This document shows, piece by piece, positions 22,858-30,434 of a stretch of DNA of 31,641 nucleotides. Source of the stretch: Chloroflexota bacterium (GTDB lineage Bacteria; Chloroflexota; Ktedonobacteria; Ktedonobacterales; Ktedonobacteraceae). The stretch lies in assembly GCA_005879655.1 (NCBI GenBank), contig VBJK01000064.1, positions 1-31,641 on the forward strand. Direction: 5' to 3'. Each line of letters begins with the position of its first letter. Within the stretch, counting starts at the first letter, position 1. The translations under genes and the position numbers were made by a program. Below the pieces are notes generated by a model that saw only the letters and a list, made by a program, of their open reading frames with translations, was not told the DNA's origin and did not search any database.

Positions 22858-23176
22858 ATGCCTATTGCTCCTCTAATGAATTTTCGGTATCTTTAATACC
22901 ACGCAAGACAAAGTAACTAATAGCAATTAGTCCATTCTATTATAGTATCTTCTCTTAAATTGGTCTATAATAGAAAGCCAGTAGCTATACAAGTAAGCAC
23001 GTCATTACACGCATATGGCATGAGGAATCATTGCAGAAGCGATGGTATGGCTCACTATAAAAGACTCTTTGTAAGAGTTCTTTTATAGTAAAGTTTCCTC
23101 ATCAGGCAAGATTCAGTATTGTAGATATCGTATTCTGGTATATTAAACACTTTATAATAGTGGAGTGCTCACATCT
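22858..23176. other. Divergent promoter region with a 36-base hairpin
   Basis: Gene-free and AT-rich, between DUF971 (minus) and the pentapeptide protein (plus). ACTATAAAAGACTCTT and AAGAGTTCTTTTATAGT (23054-23089) form a 16-bp stem with a single bulged A and a three-base loop. A TATAAT box at 23153-23158 lies 18 bases before the pentapeptide-gene ATG, too near for a normal leader, and its -35 is weak. Another TATAAT is at 22970-22975. Confidence 0.45.
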
Positions 23177-24772
23177 ATGGAAAATACATTGTTTTTAATC
23201 GCCATTACTAGCGCTGTTGTAGCTGTTGCCATCTCTGGTATAACTCTGTGGCTACAACAACATAGAACGGATCAACTACAATCACAACGAGAAGCGTGGG
23301 AAAGGGCACAAGAAGTGCGTCAGCAAGGCTGGCATACGCAGCAAGAACGCCATCATAGCGATCTTGAAAAGTATTTCGCTACAAAATTTCAGGATGCAGA
23401 AGCAGAATGGCAACGCTGGGAACAAAAGGCCGCCGCTCAGACGCTCGCTTTCCACCAACAGCTGACTGTTCTGGTAAACAAGATTCAGCTCGAACATGAA
23501 CTGGCACGTATTCCTCGTATTGAAGATGTTCCCGTATCGCATAGTACGGGTGTATTAGCAGATCAGAGTCAATCACTGCATTTTCCATTACATTTAGCAG
23601 GTGCCGATCTCTCTGGACGTGATTTGTCCTCCCGTTTTCTTTCTCATGCCGATCTACGAGGCGTAAAGCTGGTAAATGCGCGCCTCTACATGGTAGATCT
23701 GTCCTGGGCTTGTCTGGCCGGAGCTGATCTATCGGGAGCCGATCTTTCTGCTGCTAACTTAACTCATACTGATCTGCGTGGTGCCAATTTAAGTGGCGCT
23801 AATCTGCTGGTTGCCGATATGCAGAATGCTCTCGTGATTGGTGCCAATCTGCTGAACACGCGCAGTCTCACTCTAGAGCAAGTTCACACGACCATCTATG
23901 ATGGAACTACTAACTTCGATGAACACGTTGGACTGGCAACATCGTCTATGCTACAGCTAGAACACTCTCACTCTCGATCCTTGCAGACCTCTCTTACCGC
24001 AGCAGCTATGCCAGAAGACATGCTAGGTGAGCCAGCAGAATTTGTGCTGACATCTATGGTCCAAGAGGCCCAGGCAAGCCCTTTCATTCCAGCAAGCGAG
24101 CTACCCCGCACGGATGTTCCTGCGGTCGAGCCTCCACTAGCGGAAAGTATAGCTATTCTCCCATCGCCTTCTCTGGCAAACATGCTCGAAACGCCTTTGC
24201 CAGAGGAGGAGGTGACAATCACGGTGACACCTCTGCCAGATGTGTCAGAAACTGCTTTGTCAGAGGAGGAGGTGACAATCACGGTGACACCTCTGCCAGA
24301 CGTGTCAGAAACGGCTTTGTCAGAGGAAGAAGTGACAAGCATTGCAACTCCTCTGACGAACATATCAGAAGCGGGGCTGTCGGAGGAGGAGGTGACAATC
24401 ACGGTGACACCTCTGCCAGACGTGTCAGAAACGCCTTTGCCGGAGGAAGAAGTGACAAGCGTAGCAGTTCCTCTAGCGGATGTGTCAGAAACGCCTTTGC
24501 CAGAAGAAGAGGTGACAACTACAGCAGTTCCTCTAGCGGACGCGTCAGAAGCGGGGCTGTCGGAGGAAGAGGCGACAATCACGGTGACACCTCTGCCAGA
24601 TGTGTCAGAAACGCCTTTGCCAGAAGAAGAGGTGACAACTACAGCAGTTCCTCTAGCGGACGTGTCAGAGACGGCTTTGCCGGAGGAAGAAGTGACAACC
24701 ACAACGGCCAGCCAGGATGAGTTAGAGGCTGTTCCAGATGAGTCATCTGCAAAAACTGATGTCAATCCCTAA
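23177..24772 (+). CDS. Membrane-anchored pentapeptide-repeat protein with 20-residue acidic repeats
   Basis: 531 residues. One membrane helix at about 4-26 (TLFLIAITSAVVAVAISGITLWL), then a long coiled coil rich in Gln, Glu, Arg and Trp (about 28-110). Pentapeptide repeats of the A(D/N)LxG type follow at about 140-225 (ADLSG, ADLSA, ANLTH, ANLSG), which fold into a right-handed beta-helix. The last third consists of nine copies of a 20-residue acidic unit, E(T/A)xLxEEEVT-xxxxPLxDVS. The start is the ATG at 23177 with GGAG 11 bases upstream; a GTG at 23165 in frame has no SD. The role is unknown; pentapeptide proteins often act as binding scaffolds or DNA mimics, and the acidic tail may be a spacer. 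Confidence 0.78.
   Translation: MENTLFLIAITSAVVAVAISGITLWLQQHRTDQLQSQREAWERAQEVRQQGWHTQQERHHSDLEKYFATKFQDAEAEWQRWEQKAAAQTLAFHQQLTVLVNKIQLEHELARIPRIEDVPVSHSTGVLADQSQSLHFPLHLAGADLSGRDLSSRFLSHADLRGVKLVNARLYMVDLSWACLAGADLSGADLSAANLTHTDLRGANLSGANLLVADMQNALVIGANLLNTRSLTLEQVHTTIYDGTTNFDEHVGLATSSMLQLEHSHSRSLQTSLTAAAMPEDMLGEPAEFVLTSMVQEAQASPFIPASELPRTDVPAVEPPLAESIAILPSPSLANMLETPLPEEEVTITVTPLPDVSETALSEEEVTITVTPLPDVSETALSEEEVTSIATPLTNISEAGLSEEEVTITVTPLPDVSETPLPEEEVTSVAVPLADVSETPLPEEEVTTTAVPLADASEAGLSEEEATITVTPLPDVSETPLPEEEVTTTAVPLADVSETALPEEEVTTTTASQDELEAVPDESSAKTDVNP
24188..24707 (+). repeat. 60-bp coding minisatellite, about 8.7 units
   Basis: Tandem 60-base units that start GAAACGCCTTTGCC-like and encode ETPLPEEEVTITVTPLPDVS and variants. 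Eight full copies run from 24188 to 24667, then a partial ninth. Variant blocks recur out of order (TITVTPLPD in units 1, 2, 4 and 7; TTTAVPLAD in 6 and 8), which implies unequal exchange or gene-conversion-like shuffling. The opposite strand is open through the array only because of the repeat composition. Confidence 0.9.
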
Positions 24773-25117
24773 TGCGAAACCACCTGACAGTTTTGGCGTT
24801 GGGCAACTAGCGTTACGCAACTCGGAAGGTGCGGCGAGCGGGATCAGCTTGTCTTTATTCCTGCTGTCCGCCTGGAGGGGACTGCACCGGACTGCTTCTC
24901 ATGTGGTAAACTTGATAGATCGTTAGGCGACCGACTGAAGGAAAACGGTTTCATTATGGGCATGTCGGCCAGCATGATGGACATTAAAAAAGCAAGCCTT
25001 ACAGGCGTCAAACAATTGGTAGCGTCTGTAAGGCGCGAGCAGATATACTATATATCGAATGAAGGAGGATGTGGTTCTCTCCCACACACGGGAGGGAACA
25101 CTGCCACAATATACTTT
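24773..25117. other. Structured leader upstream of the FabG-like gene
   Basis: No gene recognised over 345 bases. Two strong hairpins lie near the end: GCCTTACAG (24996-25004) with CTGTAAGGC (25026-25034), and GTTCTCTCCC with GGGAGGGAAC (25074-25099, loop ACACAC, one G-T pair). A free AAGGAGG (25062-25068) lies between them with no suitable start codon behind it. T-box, THF, SAM and cobalamin signatures were looked for and not seen. Confidence 0.4.
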
Positions 25118-25885
25118 ATGGTACAGGAACAACAATTACCGCTAGCTGGCAAGATAGCACTCGTTACAGGAAGTGGCCAGGGGATTGGTCGTGCTACCGC
25201 CATTCACCTTGCGCGGGCGGGAGCAGATGTCATTGTTAACTACCGCAGCAACGCCAGTGCTGCTACAGAAACCAGGAGCAGTATTTTAGCACTAGGCAGA
25301 CGTTGTATTACTGTGCAGGCGGATGTAAGTCAGGAGGAGGACGTTACCCGCCTCTTTGCCGAAGCGCACCAGGAACTTGGTCCCGTCACTGTCCTGGTGA
25401 ATAATGCTGGTACTACCCGCGACAAACTCATTCTACAAATGTCCCTGGCCGATTTCGAGCACGTCATGGACAGTAACCTCCGTTCAGCATTCCTCTGTAC
25501 GAAAGTAGCGCTACGCAGCATGATGAAGGCTCGTTGGGGTCGTATCGTCAATGTCGCCTCTGTAGCGGGACTGTTGGGTCCGGCTGGCCAAGCAAATTAT
25601 GCCGCATCAAAGGCTGCTTTGATTGCCTTCACGCTCAGCACGGCGCGTGAGATGGCTAGCCGTAATATCACGGCAAACGCAGTCGCGCCAGGTTTCGTGC
25701 CGACTGAGCTGACCTCCACACTCAATGAACAGCAGCGCAAATTTTTGCTTGACACAACGGCACTTGGTCGTGCTGGCACGACAGACGAGGTTGCCGCCGC
25801 TATTTGTTTCCTTTGTTCGCCACCAGCTGGGTATATTACAGGACAAGTTTTGTGTGTTGATGGTGGTGCATCTATGCATATTTAA
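25118..25885 (+). CDS. fabG: Short-chain dehydrogenase, 3-oxoacyl-ACP reductase type
   Basis: 255 residues of classical SDR. Cofactor motif TGSGQGIGRA (TGxxxGxG) and NYRSN at the end of strand 2 suggest NADPH; NNAGTTRD is next; the catalytic set is Ser in NVASVAG, Tyr and Lys in YAASK; PGFVPTEL follows, and the end is ITGQVLCVDGG. FabG-type enzymes reduce 3-ketoacyl-ACP in fatty-acid elongation, but many SDRs of this class act on other ketones, so the symbol is provisional. An open frame extends 54 codons upstream to 24956, but that part resembles no SDR. ATG 25118 fits the fold although it lacks a nearby SD. A strong terminator follows. Confidence 0.85.
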   Translation: MVQEQQLPLAGKIALVTGSGQGIGRATAIHLARAGADVIVNYRSNASAATETRSSILALGRRCITVQADVSQEEDVTRLFAEAHQELGPVTVLVNNAGTTRDKLILQMSLADFEHVMDSNLRSAFLCTKVALRSMMKARWGRIVNVASVAGLLGPAGQANYAASKAALIAFTLSTAREMASRNITANAVAPGFVPTELTSTLNEQQRKFLLDTTALGRAGTTDEVAAAICFLCSPPAGYITGQVLCVDGGASMHI

Positions 25886-25895
25886 TGTTATAGTG

Positions 25896-25935
25896 TGCTC
25901 CCGTGTTTGCGCATGGGGGCATTTTCTTTTTTTTT
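25896..25935 (+). terminator. Strong intrinsic terminator
   Basis: TGCTCCCGTG pairs with CATGGGGGCA (two G-T pairs) over a TTTGCG loop, followed by TTTTCTTTTTTTTT. This is the clearest rho-independent terminator in the window. It ends the FabG-like transcript. Confidence 0.9.
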
Positions 25936-26006
25936 GCTGAAACAAGTGAACCTTAAATACTATCTAATTCATGTAGCTACTCATATCCGTCAAGGAGGTA
26001 TTATTC

Positions 26007-26876
26007 ATGGGTTTAATCGAAACTGACGAGACCAACAAATTTACGTTCGAGCCATTCGCAGCGCACCAATTCTATACCGATGTGAATCGCAATCTCGTGC
26101 AACAAGCTCTGGCTCAGTTGGTTGCACGTGCTGGCGCAACCACTTTCACTATTGTGGATATGGCTTGCGGTACCGGGGCAATTACGCGACTCATTGCCGA
26201 AGAGATGGTCCAGCGTGGCTATGGAGATCAGACGAGGTTAATTGGCGTTGATCCATCTGCCGAGGCGTTACGGCGTGCCCAAAAAGGTATGGAAGAGATG
26301 GGTCTCAATGTACAGGCTGAATTTATCCAGGGCGATGCAGAGGACTTAGTACACATTGTCAAGGATGCAGATGCTGCCTTCTTCTGTAATGCCATTCACC
26401 TAGTGGCGGATAAACTTGCTGCCATGAAACAGGTGGCGGCAATCCTGGTATCCGGGGGAATTTTTGCCTGTAACAGTGCTTTTTATGAGGGGACCTATGT
26501 TCCGGGTACTGAGCGTTTCTATCGTCTATGGACTCGTCGGGCAGTCGGCTTGCTCAAGAAAGAGCACCCTGAAGTACAGTTATCGCGTGAAGCAAAAGCA
26601 ATGGCTATGCAATGGCTGACCCCCGCAGGATATATCAATCACTTCAAAGAAAGTGGCTTTGGTCAGGTCCATACGCATGTGACAAGTGTCAGTATGTCGC
26701 TGGATGCGTGGCGCGATCTTGGTCAATACTGGCTCTTTATTGAAGGTGCGCTCCCTGGTGTTCCTCTCGCCTATGGTGCTAAGGCTCTGGGGGTAGCTGT
26801 CTATCAAGCTGGGCAAGAGCTGAATTTAGAAGCTGTGTCACGCAATTGGCTACAGATTGTTGCAACAAAAAGTTAA
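26007..26876 (+). CDS. Class I SAM-dependent methyltransferase
   Basis: 289 residues. Motif I is IVDMACGTGAITRLIAEEM (about residues 48-66), motif II acidic residue in LIGVDPSAEALRRAQ, post-motif QGDAEDL and motif IV region DAAFFCNAIHLVADKLAAMKQVAAIL with SGGIFACNSAFYEG. This is the Methyltransf_11/25 pattern. The C-terminal half (WLTPAGYINHFKESGFGQVHTHVTSVSMSLDAWRDLGQYWLFIEGALPG) looks like a small-molecule-binding lid; the substrate is unknown. AAGGAGG lies 11 bases before the ATG, the best ribosome site in this part. It is transcribed alone behind the terminator. Confidence 0.85.
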   Translation: MGLIETDETNKFTFEPFAAHQFYTDVNRNLVQQALAQLVARAGATTFTIVDMACGTGAITRLIAEEMVQRGYGDQTRLIGVDPSAEALRRAQKGMEEMGLNVQAEFIQGDAEDLVHIVKDADAAFFCNAIHLVADKLAAMKQVAAILVSGGIFACNSAFYEGTYVPGTERFYRLWTRRAVGLLKKEHPEVQLSREAKAMAMQWLTPAGYINHFKESGFGQVHTHVTSVSMSLDAWRDLGQYWLFIEGALPGVPLAYGAKALGVAVYQAGQELNLEAVSRNWLQIVATKS

Positions 26877-26890
26877 ACGAGCCGTTACTT

Positions 26891-26933
26891 CAGGGTTGTG
26901 CAATAATCACTTACTTACACAGGCACAGCCCTG
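26891..26933 (+). terminator. Hairpin after the methyltransferase gene
   Basis: CAGGGTTGTGC pairs with GCACAGCCCTG (one G-T pair) across a 21-base loop. No T-run follows, so it is a weak terminator candidate or an RNA-stabilising end. Confidence 0.35.
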
Positions 26934-27031
26934 GTTAACGCTGGTAAGAACATTGACGTTCGCACTGGAAACCGTTATTATTGAGTACGTCGAGTACTTT
27001 CTAGTAACTATTTTTTGGGGCGGGTATATAT

Positions 27032-28021
27032 ATGCAAGAGGCGCAAAATTGGCGCGAGCTATTAGCAATAATTATCAATGATCCAAGGGAGAAGTCGCGC
27101 ATTACTGAAGCACTTGGCGTAACGCCTATTACCATAGCGCGGTGGGTAAGTGGCGAGTCTGAGCCTCGTCTGCAAAACCTGCGTCAGTTGCTCGCCATCT
27201 TGCCCCAGTATCGCAGCCAGTTTTTGGAACTGCTGAAAAAAGAAAGAGATATAAAAGAGTTTATCAGCTCTTTGTTGCAAGATTCGGAGAAGGACATTCC
27301 TTCCGAATTCTATGTGCAGATCTTTGCTGCGCGCGCCTCAACGAGCGAGAGCTTGCGTTTCTGGTCAACGTGTAACCTTATTCTTCAACAGGCAATCGGC
27401 CAGCTAGACCCTAATCGCCAGGGTCTATCGGTCTGGATTGCCAGTTGCATGCCGTTATCAGGACCTTATAAGAAGGTGCGTAGCCTGCGCGAAATGGTGG
27501 GGGCCGGTACTACACCGTGGCCCGGCGATCTTGGACGGCTGGGCATGTTTCTAGGAGCTGAATCCCTAGCGGGAAATGTCGTTACGCTGTGTCGCCCTAC
27601 CGTACTCCAGGATCTGGAGACGGAGCAACCCAATACGGCTTATGTCCCTGATGAACATGAGATAAGCTCAGTAGCTTATCCAATTCTATTCGCCGGAAAT
27701 ATTGCAGGTGTGCTTCTGGTTTCTAGTACGCAAAAGAATTATTTCACGGTTGCCCGTACATCATTGATCCAAAGATATGCAGATTTAATTGCATTGCTCT
27801 TTGAGCCGGAGGCATTCTATGCGCCGAGCCAGATCGCGCTGCACGTGATGCCGAAACGAGAGGAACAAAAACGTCACTTCGCCCAATTTCGGTATCTCAT
27901 TGCCAATACGTTGATGGATGCTGCCAGTAGAAACGAGCCAAAGAATCCTGTTGAGGCCAATCTGCTGGTCTGGCAGAAACTTGAAAGCGAACTCTTGCAG
28001 AGCGTGTCCGGGCTTAGCTAG
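27032..28021 (+). CDS. Helix-turn-helix and GAF domain regulator
   Basis: 329 residues. The N-terminus looks like an XRE/Cro-type helix-turn-helix (SRITEALGVTPITIARWVSGESEPRLQNLRQLLAIL, about 22-57). After a helical linker, residues 100-260 resemble a GAF sensor domain (LRFWSTCNLILQQAIGQLDP..., and the central strand SSVAYPILFAGNIAGVLLVSS), the site where GAF domains bind nucleotides, heme or small molecules. The C-terminal helices (FRYLIANTLMDAASRN...) could dimerise. GGGCGGG precedes the ATG. The next gene begins 21 bases on, so the two are probably co-transcribed. Confidence 0.75.
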   Translation: MQEAQNWRELLAIIINDPREKSRITEALGVTPITIARWVSGESEPRLQNLRQLLAILPQYRSQFLELLKKERDIKEFISSLLQDSEKDIPSEFYVQIFAARASTSESLRFWSTCNLILQQAIGQLDPNRQGLSVWIASCMPLSGPYKKVRSLREMVGAGTTPWPGDLGRLGMFLGAESLAGNVVTLCRPTVLQDLETEQPNTAYVPDEHEISSVAYPILFAGNIAGVLLVSSTQKNYFTVARTSLIQRYADLIALLFEPEAFYAPSQIALHVMPKREEQKRHFAQFRYLIANTLMDAASRNEPKNPVEANLLVWQKLESELLQSVSGLS

Positions 28022-28042
28022 TTAAGAACAGGGCAACGTGCG

Positions 28043-28855
28043 ATGGGTGAACCTGTCATCGATGATTTTCTAGAGACTATCGGTCCGCGCTGGACGCAAA
28101 CATGTATTGGCCCCGGCTCTCTAGCCGTAGAGAACTCCGTGCTGCGTCTCTCTATTCCCTCGGTACAGAGCGGGCACTATGCCGATGCCCAGCTTGATGA
28201 CTATGGTTCGCTTGTGCGCTCGTCATTTCCTTGGCGACCTCCATTGCGTATGGAAGTGCGAGCGCGTTCATCGCTACCAGCTGCAACGAGCGATCAGAAC
28301 GGGGCCTTTTTGCGCGGCACGGCAGGCTTTGGCTTTTGGAATTACCCTTTTTCGGTACGTGGGGATGTACTCATGCTACCGGAAGCTATCTGGTTCTTTT
28401 ATGCTTCCCCTCCATCGAATATGGCTCTAGTTCCAGGGTTGCCTGGCTGGGGCTGGAAAGCACAAGTTGTGCATAGTATGCGGCCAGGGGCTATACTGGC
28501 TGCGCTTCCTACCGCGTTGGCGACGAGCTGGGGTATGCTTACAGGCCATACACAGCCCGCTGCGCGCTGGCTACAACGTGTCAGTGGTGCCAGCGAAGCG
28601 TTGCTTACTGTAGATATGACCCAATGGCACACCTATACGCTGGAATGGCGAGTACATGAGGCCCTTTTCTGGGTCGATGGCCATGTGGTCCTGCGTGCAG
28701 CACGCCCGCCTACGCGCCCTCTTGGCTTTGTGGCTTGGCTCGATAATCAATATGCGATTGCCACCCCGCGCGGGCAATTGCGCTTCGGAACGGTGGCTTG
28801 CCCGTCAGAATGGCTTGAAATCGATGCAATCTCCATTGCGGGTGTTGATGTATAA
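28043..28855 (+). CDS. Hypothetical protein with GH16-like (ConA) fold
   Basis: 270 residues without a signal peptide. The C-terminal portion WHTYTLEWRVHEALFWVDGHVVLR followed by PLGFVAWLDNQYAI has the strand order of family-16 glycosidase/LamG jelly rolls (WHxYxLEW ... FxVDG). The first half contains RMEVRARSS, FLRGTAGFGFWNYPF and WFFYASPPSNM. The GH16 catalytic motif ExDxxE is not visible, so it is probably a binding protein or a non-hydrolytic relative. AGGG lies upstream of the ATG. It follows the HTH-GAF gene by 21 bases. Its stop codon sits inside a long inverted repeat shared with the clpP end. Confidence 0.65.
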   Translation: MGEPVIDDFLETIGPRWTQTCIGPGSLAVENSVLRLSIPSVQSGHYADAQLDDYGSLVRSSFPWRPPLRMEVRARSSLPAATSDQNGAFLRGTAGFGFWNYPFSVRGDVLMLPEAIWFFYASPPSNMALVPGLPGWGWKAQVVHSMRPGAILAALPTALATSWGMLTGHTQPAARWLQRVSGASEALLTVDMTQWHTYTLEWRVHEALFWVDGHVVLRAARPPTRPLGFVAWLDNQYAIATPRGQLRFGTVACPSEWLEIDAISIAGVDV

Positions 28856-28910
28856 AGCGTGTAGGGCATTCTTTATGAGTGCCTTGCACGCTTTATACAT
28901 CAACATCCGC
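28838..28910. terminator. Long bidirectional hairpin between convergent genes
   Basis: Left arm 28838-28861 and right arm 28887-28910 are complementary at 23 of 24 positions, and AGGGCA/TGCCTT extends the stem inward. The last codons and the stop of the plus-strand gene lie in the left arm. clpP ends 7 bases beyond the right arm. The stem is far longer than most intrinsic terminators and symmetric, so it can act on both transcripts. Confidence 0.7.
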
Positions 28911-28916
28911 TATCCC

Positions 28917-29513
28917 TTACTTCTCGGCAAAAGAAACTATTTCGTCGATGATACCGTACTCCTTTGCTTGTGCAGCACTCATGAAGAAATCGCGGTCGGT
29001 ATCGCGCTGAATACGTTCAAGCGTTTGTCCAGTATGCTGATGGATAATGTTATTGATCTCATCGCGCAAGTACAGGATCTCACGAGCATGAATCTCGATA
29101 TCAGTGGCCTGCCCACTTAACCCTCCCTGTAGTGGCTGATGCATATGGATACGGGCGTGCGGCATAGAATAACGTTTTCCTTTATGACCAGCCAACAACA
29201 GGATCGTGCCAAAGCTAGCGGCATAACCTACACACGTGGTCGCCACCGGGCATGACAAAACGCGCATAGTATCATAGATGCCCAGACCGGCATTAATAGA
29301 GCCGCCGGGCGAGTTAATGTACATATTGATATCGCGTTTCCCATCCTCCGCAGCAAGAAAGAGCAACTGTGCAATAACCAGACTTGCCAGATTATCCTCA
29401 ATGGGACCATTGACCATGACAATACGATCTCGCAGCAAGCGAGAGAAGATGTCATAGGCGCGTTCTCCACGCCCCGTAGTTTCCAATACTGTCGGTACAA
29501 GCAAACCTGCCAT
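28917..29513 (-). CDS. clpP: ATP-dependent Clp protease proteolytic subunit
   Basis: 198 residues with no removable leader. Forms the tetradecameric chamber that degrades unfolded proteins delivered by ClpX, ClpA or ClpC. Catalytic triad: Ser100 in [11 protein letters not shown], His125 in [11 protein letters not shown] and Asp175 in [15 protein letters not shown]...INSPGG is the substrate-binding and oxyanion region. The usual GQAASM is GYAASF here and the loop [12 protein letters not shown] is one residue longer than typical. GGAG lies 9 bases before the ATG. No clpX is adjacent, so this may be one of several ClpP copies. Three small palindromes lie just upstream. Confidence 0.95.
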   Translation of the reverse strand: MAGLLVPTVLETTGRGERAYDIFSRLLRDRIVMVNGPIEDNLASLVIAQLLFLAAEDGKRDINMYINSPGGSINAGLGIYDTMRVLSCPVATTCVGYAASFGTILLLAGHKGKRYSMPHARIHMHQPLQGGLSGQATDIEIHAREILYLRDEINNIIHQHTGQTLERIQRDTDRDFFMSAAQAKEYGIIDEIVSFAEK

Positions 29514-29530
29514 AATGTTCTTCTCCTTTG

Positions 29531-29576
29531 ATCAGTTTATAAACTGATGATTTATCATCCATACGATGAGTCATCG
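29531..29576. promoter_or_regulatory. Three adjacent palindromes upstream of clpP
   Basis: A perfect 18-bp palindrome (ATCAGTTTATAAACTGAT, 29531-29548), then GATGA-TTTA-TCATC (29546-29559), then CGATGA-G-TCATCG (29564-29576). They lie between the DUF4177 stop and the clpP ribosome site. They could be operators or a mutually exclusive hairpin pair controlling clpP; a stress-type regulator is a guess only. Confidence 0.45.
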
Positions 29577-29584
29577 GTTTGTAC

Positions 29585-29863
29585 TTATGTATTTGCCTTG
29601 CGTACAAAGTAATAATGTACCTTTGATCCTCTACCGTTTACACTCTCATCTAATATGCTTACCAGTATCCAGCCTTCCTGACCCAACGTGTTTAATTGAC
29701 TGCTGTCAGGCAAGGCTTGCTCGCGTGCATCGATGGTTAATACGTGATACTCCCAGTGTGATGGCTCGGTGGCCACGCTTTCATAGACCGTTGGTATATG
29801 CACTGAAGGGCGCACATCAGGTGTCCCAGCCATGCGTACATAGCCTAATTGTCGAACGAACAT
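29585..29863 (-). CDS. DUF4177-like small protein
   Basis: 92 residues from the ATG at 29863, chosen because AAAGGAGA lies 8 bases upstream; the frame is open further back without a signal. The C-terminal half WEYHVLTIDAREQALPDSSQLNTLGQEGWILVSILDES...VHYYFVRK fits the DUF4177 pattern (W-E-Y ... LN.LG.EGW.L), a small alpha/beta domain of unknown function. The N-terminal 40 residues (MFVRQLGYVRMAGTPDVRPSVHIPTV) are not part of it. It is divergent from the XRE regulator and lies upstream of clpP on the same strand. Confidence 0.72.
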   Translation of the reverse strand: MFVRQLGYVRMAGTPDVRPSVHIPTVYESVATEPSHWEYHVLTIDAREQALPDSSQLNTLGQEGWILVSILDESVNGRGSKVHYYFVRKANT

Positions 29864-29910
29864 AGAGCAATCTCCTTTACTGGCTAACTTAAGCGTTCTT
29901 TCTCGTTGCC

Positions 29911-29939
29911 TTGAATATAACATGCCAATAGCTTATACT
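29911..29939 (+). promoter_or_regulatory. Promoter of the XRE regulator gene
   Basis: TTGAAT (29911-29916) and TATACT (29934-29939) are spaced by exactly 17 bases, giving a start near 29946 and a leader of about 77 bases to the ATG at 30023. Two similar palindromes fall just downstream of the predicted start. Confidence 0.6.
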
Positions 29940-29952
29940 GATAGAGACAATA

Positions 29953-29997
29953 TATGCTGATAGCATAGCTTCACGAAAATCCATGCTGTAAGCATAG
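29953..29997. promoter_or_regulatory. Twin palindromic operators for the XRE gene
   Basis: ATGCTGATAGCATAG (29954-29968) and ATGCTGTAAGCATAG (29983-29997) agree at 13 of 15 bases and each is a short inverted repeat (ATGCT-N3-AGCAT). They are 29 bp apart, close to three helical turns, which suits two dimers on one face. A weaker match, ATACTGATAG, overlaps the -10 box at 29935. Autorepression by the XRE protein is the simplest inference. Confidence 0.6.
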
Positions 29998-30022
29998 GAA
30001 AGAGCAGAAAGGCAGGTCATTG

Positions 30023-30409
30023 ATGGCGGACCTACAGGAGATTATCGGCAAAGTCATTCGCCAGGAGCGTCAGCGTCTACAGCTAACAATGAAAGAGATG
30101 GGCGAGAAAGCGGGTATTTCAGAGATCTATGTTGGAGAGATCGAGCGCGGGCAGAAATATCCATCGGCCAAAGTGCTGGAAAGTCTGGCTGCGGCCCTGG
30201 ATCTGGACGTAGCGGAATTATTAGAACTGATGGCGGATGAGATTCGCGGTCAACGCGAGCCGCAACTGACCAGCCCTATCGGTTTTACCGCTGGTCAGCC
30301 TAGCCGTATCGCTGTAAAGAGAATGGTCAATATGCTGGGGGATGGGGAATTGGAGAGTGTGGCTGATTTCAGTGCGTTTCTGCTCTCCAGGCACTTAGGT
30401 CCACATTGA
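30023..30409 (+). CDS. XRE-family helix-turn-helix regulator
   Basis: 128 residues. Residues 8-62 form the HTH_3 domain: VIRQERQRLQLTMKEMGEKAGISEIYVGEIERGQKYPSAKVLESLAAALDL, with helix 3 at ISEIYVGEIERG. The 60-residue C-terminal part (EPQLTSPIGFTAGQPSRIAVKRMVNMLGDGELESVADFSAFLL) could dimerise; no sensor fold is recognised. ATG 30023 is used in place of the adjacent TTG because AGG lies at a fitting distance. The twin operators in its leader suggest that it controls itself and perhaps the divergent DUF4177-clpP side. A two-way terminator follows. Confidence 0.85.
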   Translation: MADLQEIIGKVIRQERQRLQLTMKEMGEKAGISEIYVGEIERGQKYPSAKVLESLAAALDLDVAELLELMADEIRGQREPQLTSPIGFTAGQPSRIAVKRMVNMLGDGELESVADFSAFLLSRHLGPH

Positions 30410-30434
30410 TATGTTCAACGTCTATTAATAGACA

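Noticed and set aside
23968..24765. 265-codon open frame antisense to the pentapeptide protein
   Set aside because: It is a mirror of the 60-bp tandem repeat; the product is low-complexity Ser/Thr/Val and there is no start signal.
24956..25117. 54-codon N-terminal extension of the FabG-like protein
   Set aside because: The peptide does not resemble any SDR N-terminus and crosses two strong RNA hairpins; the conserved fold starts just after ATG 25118.
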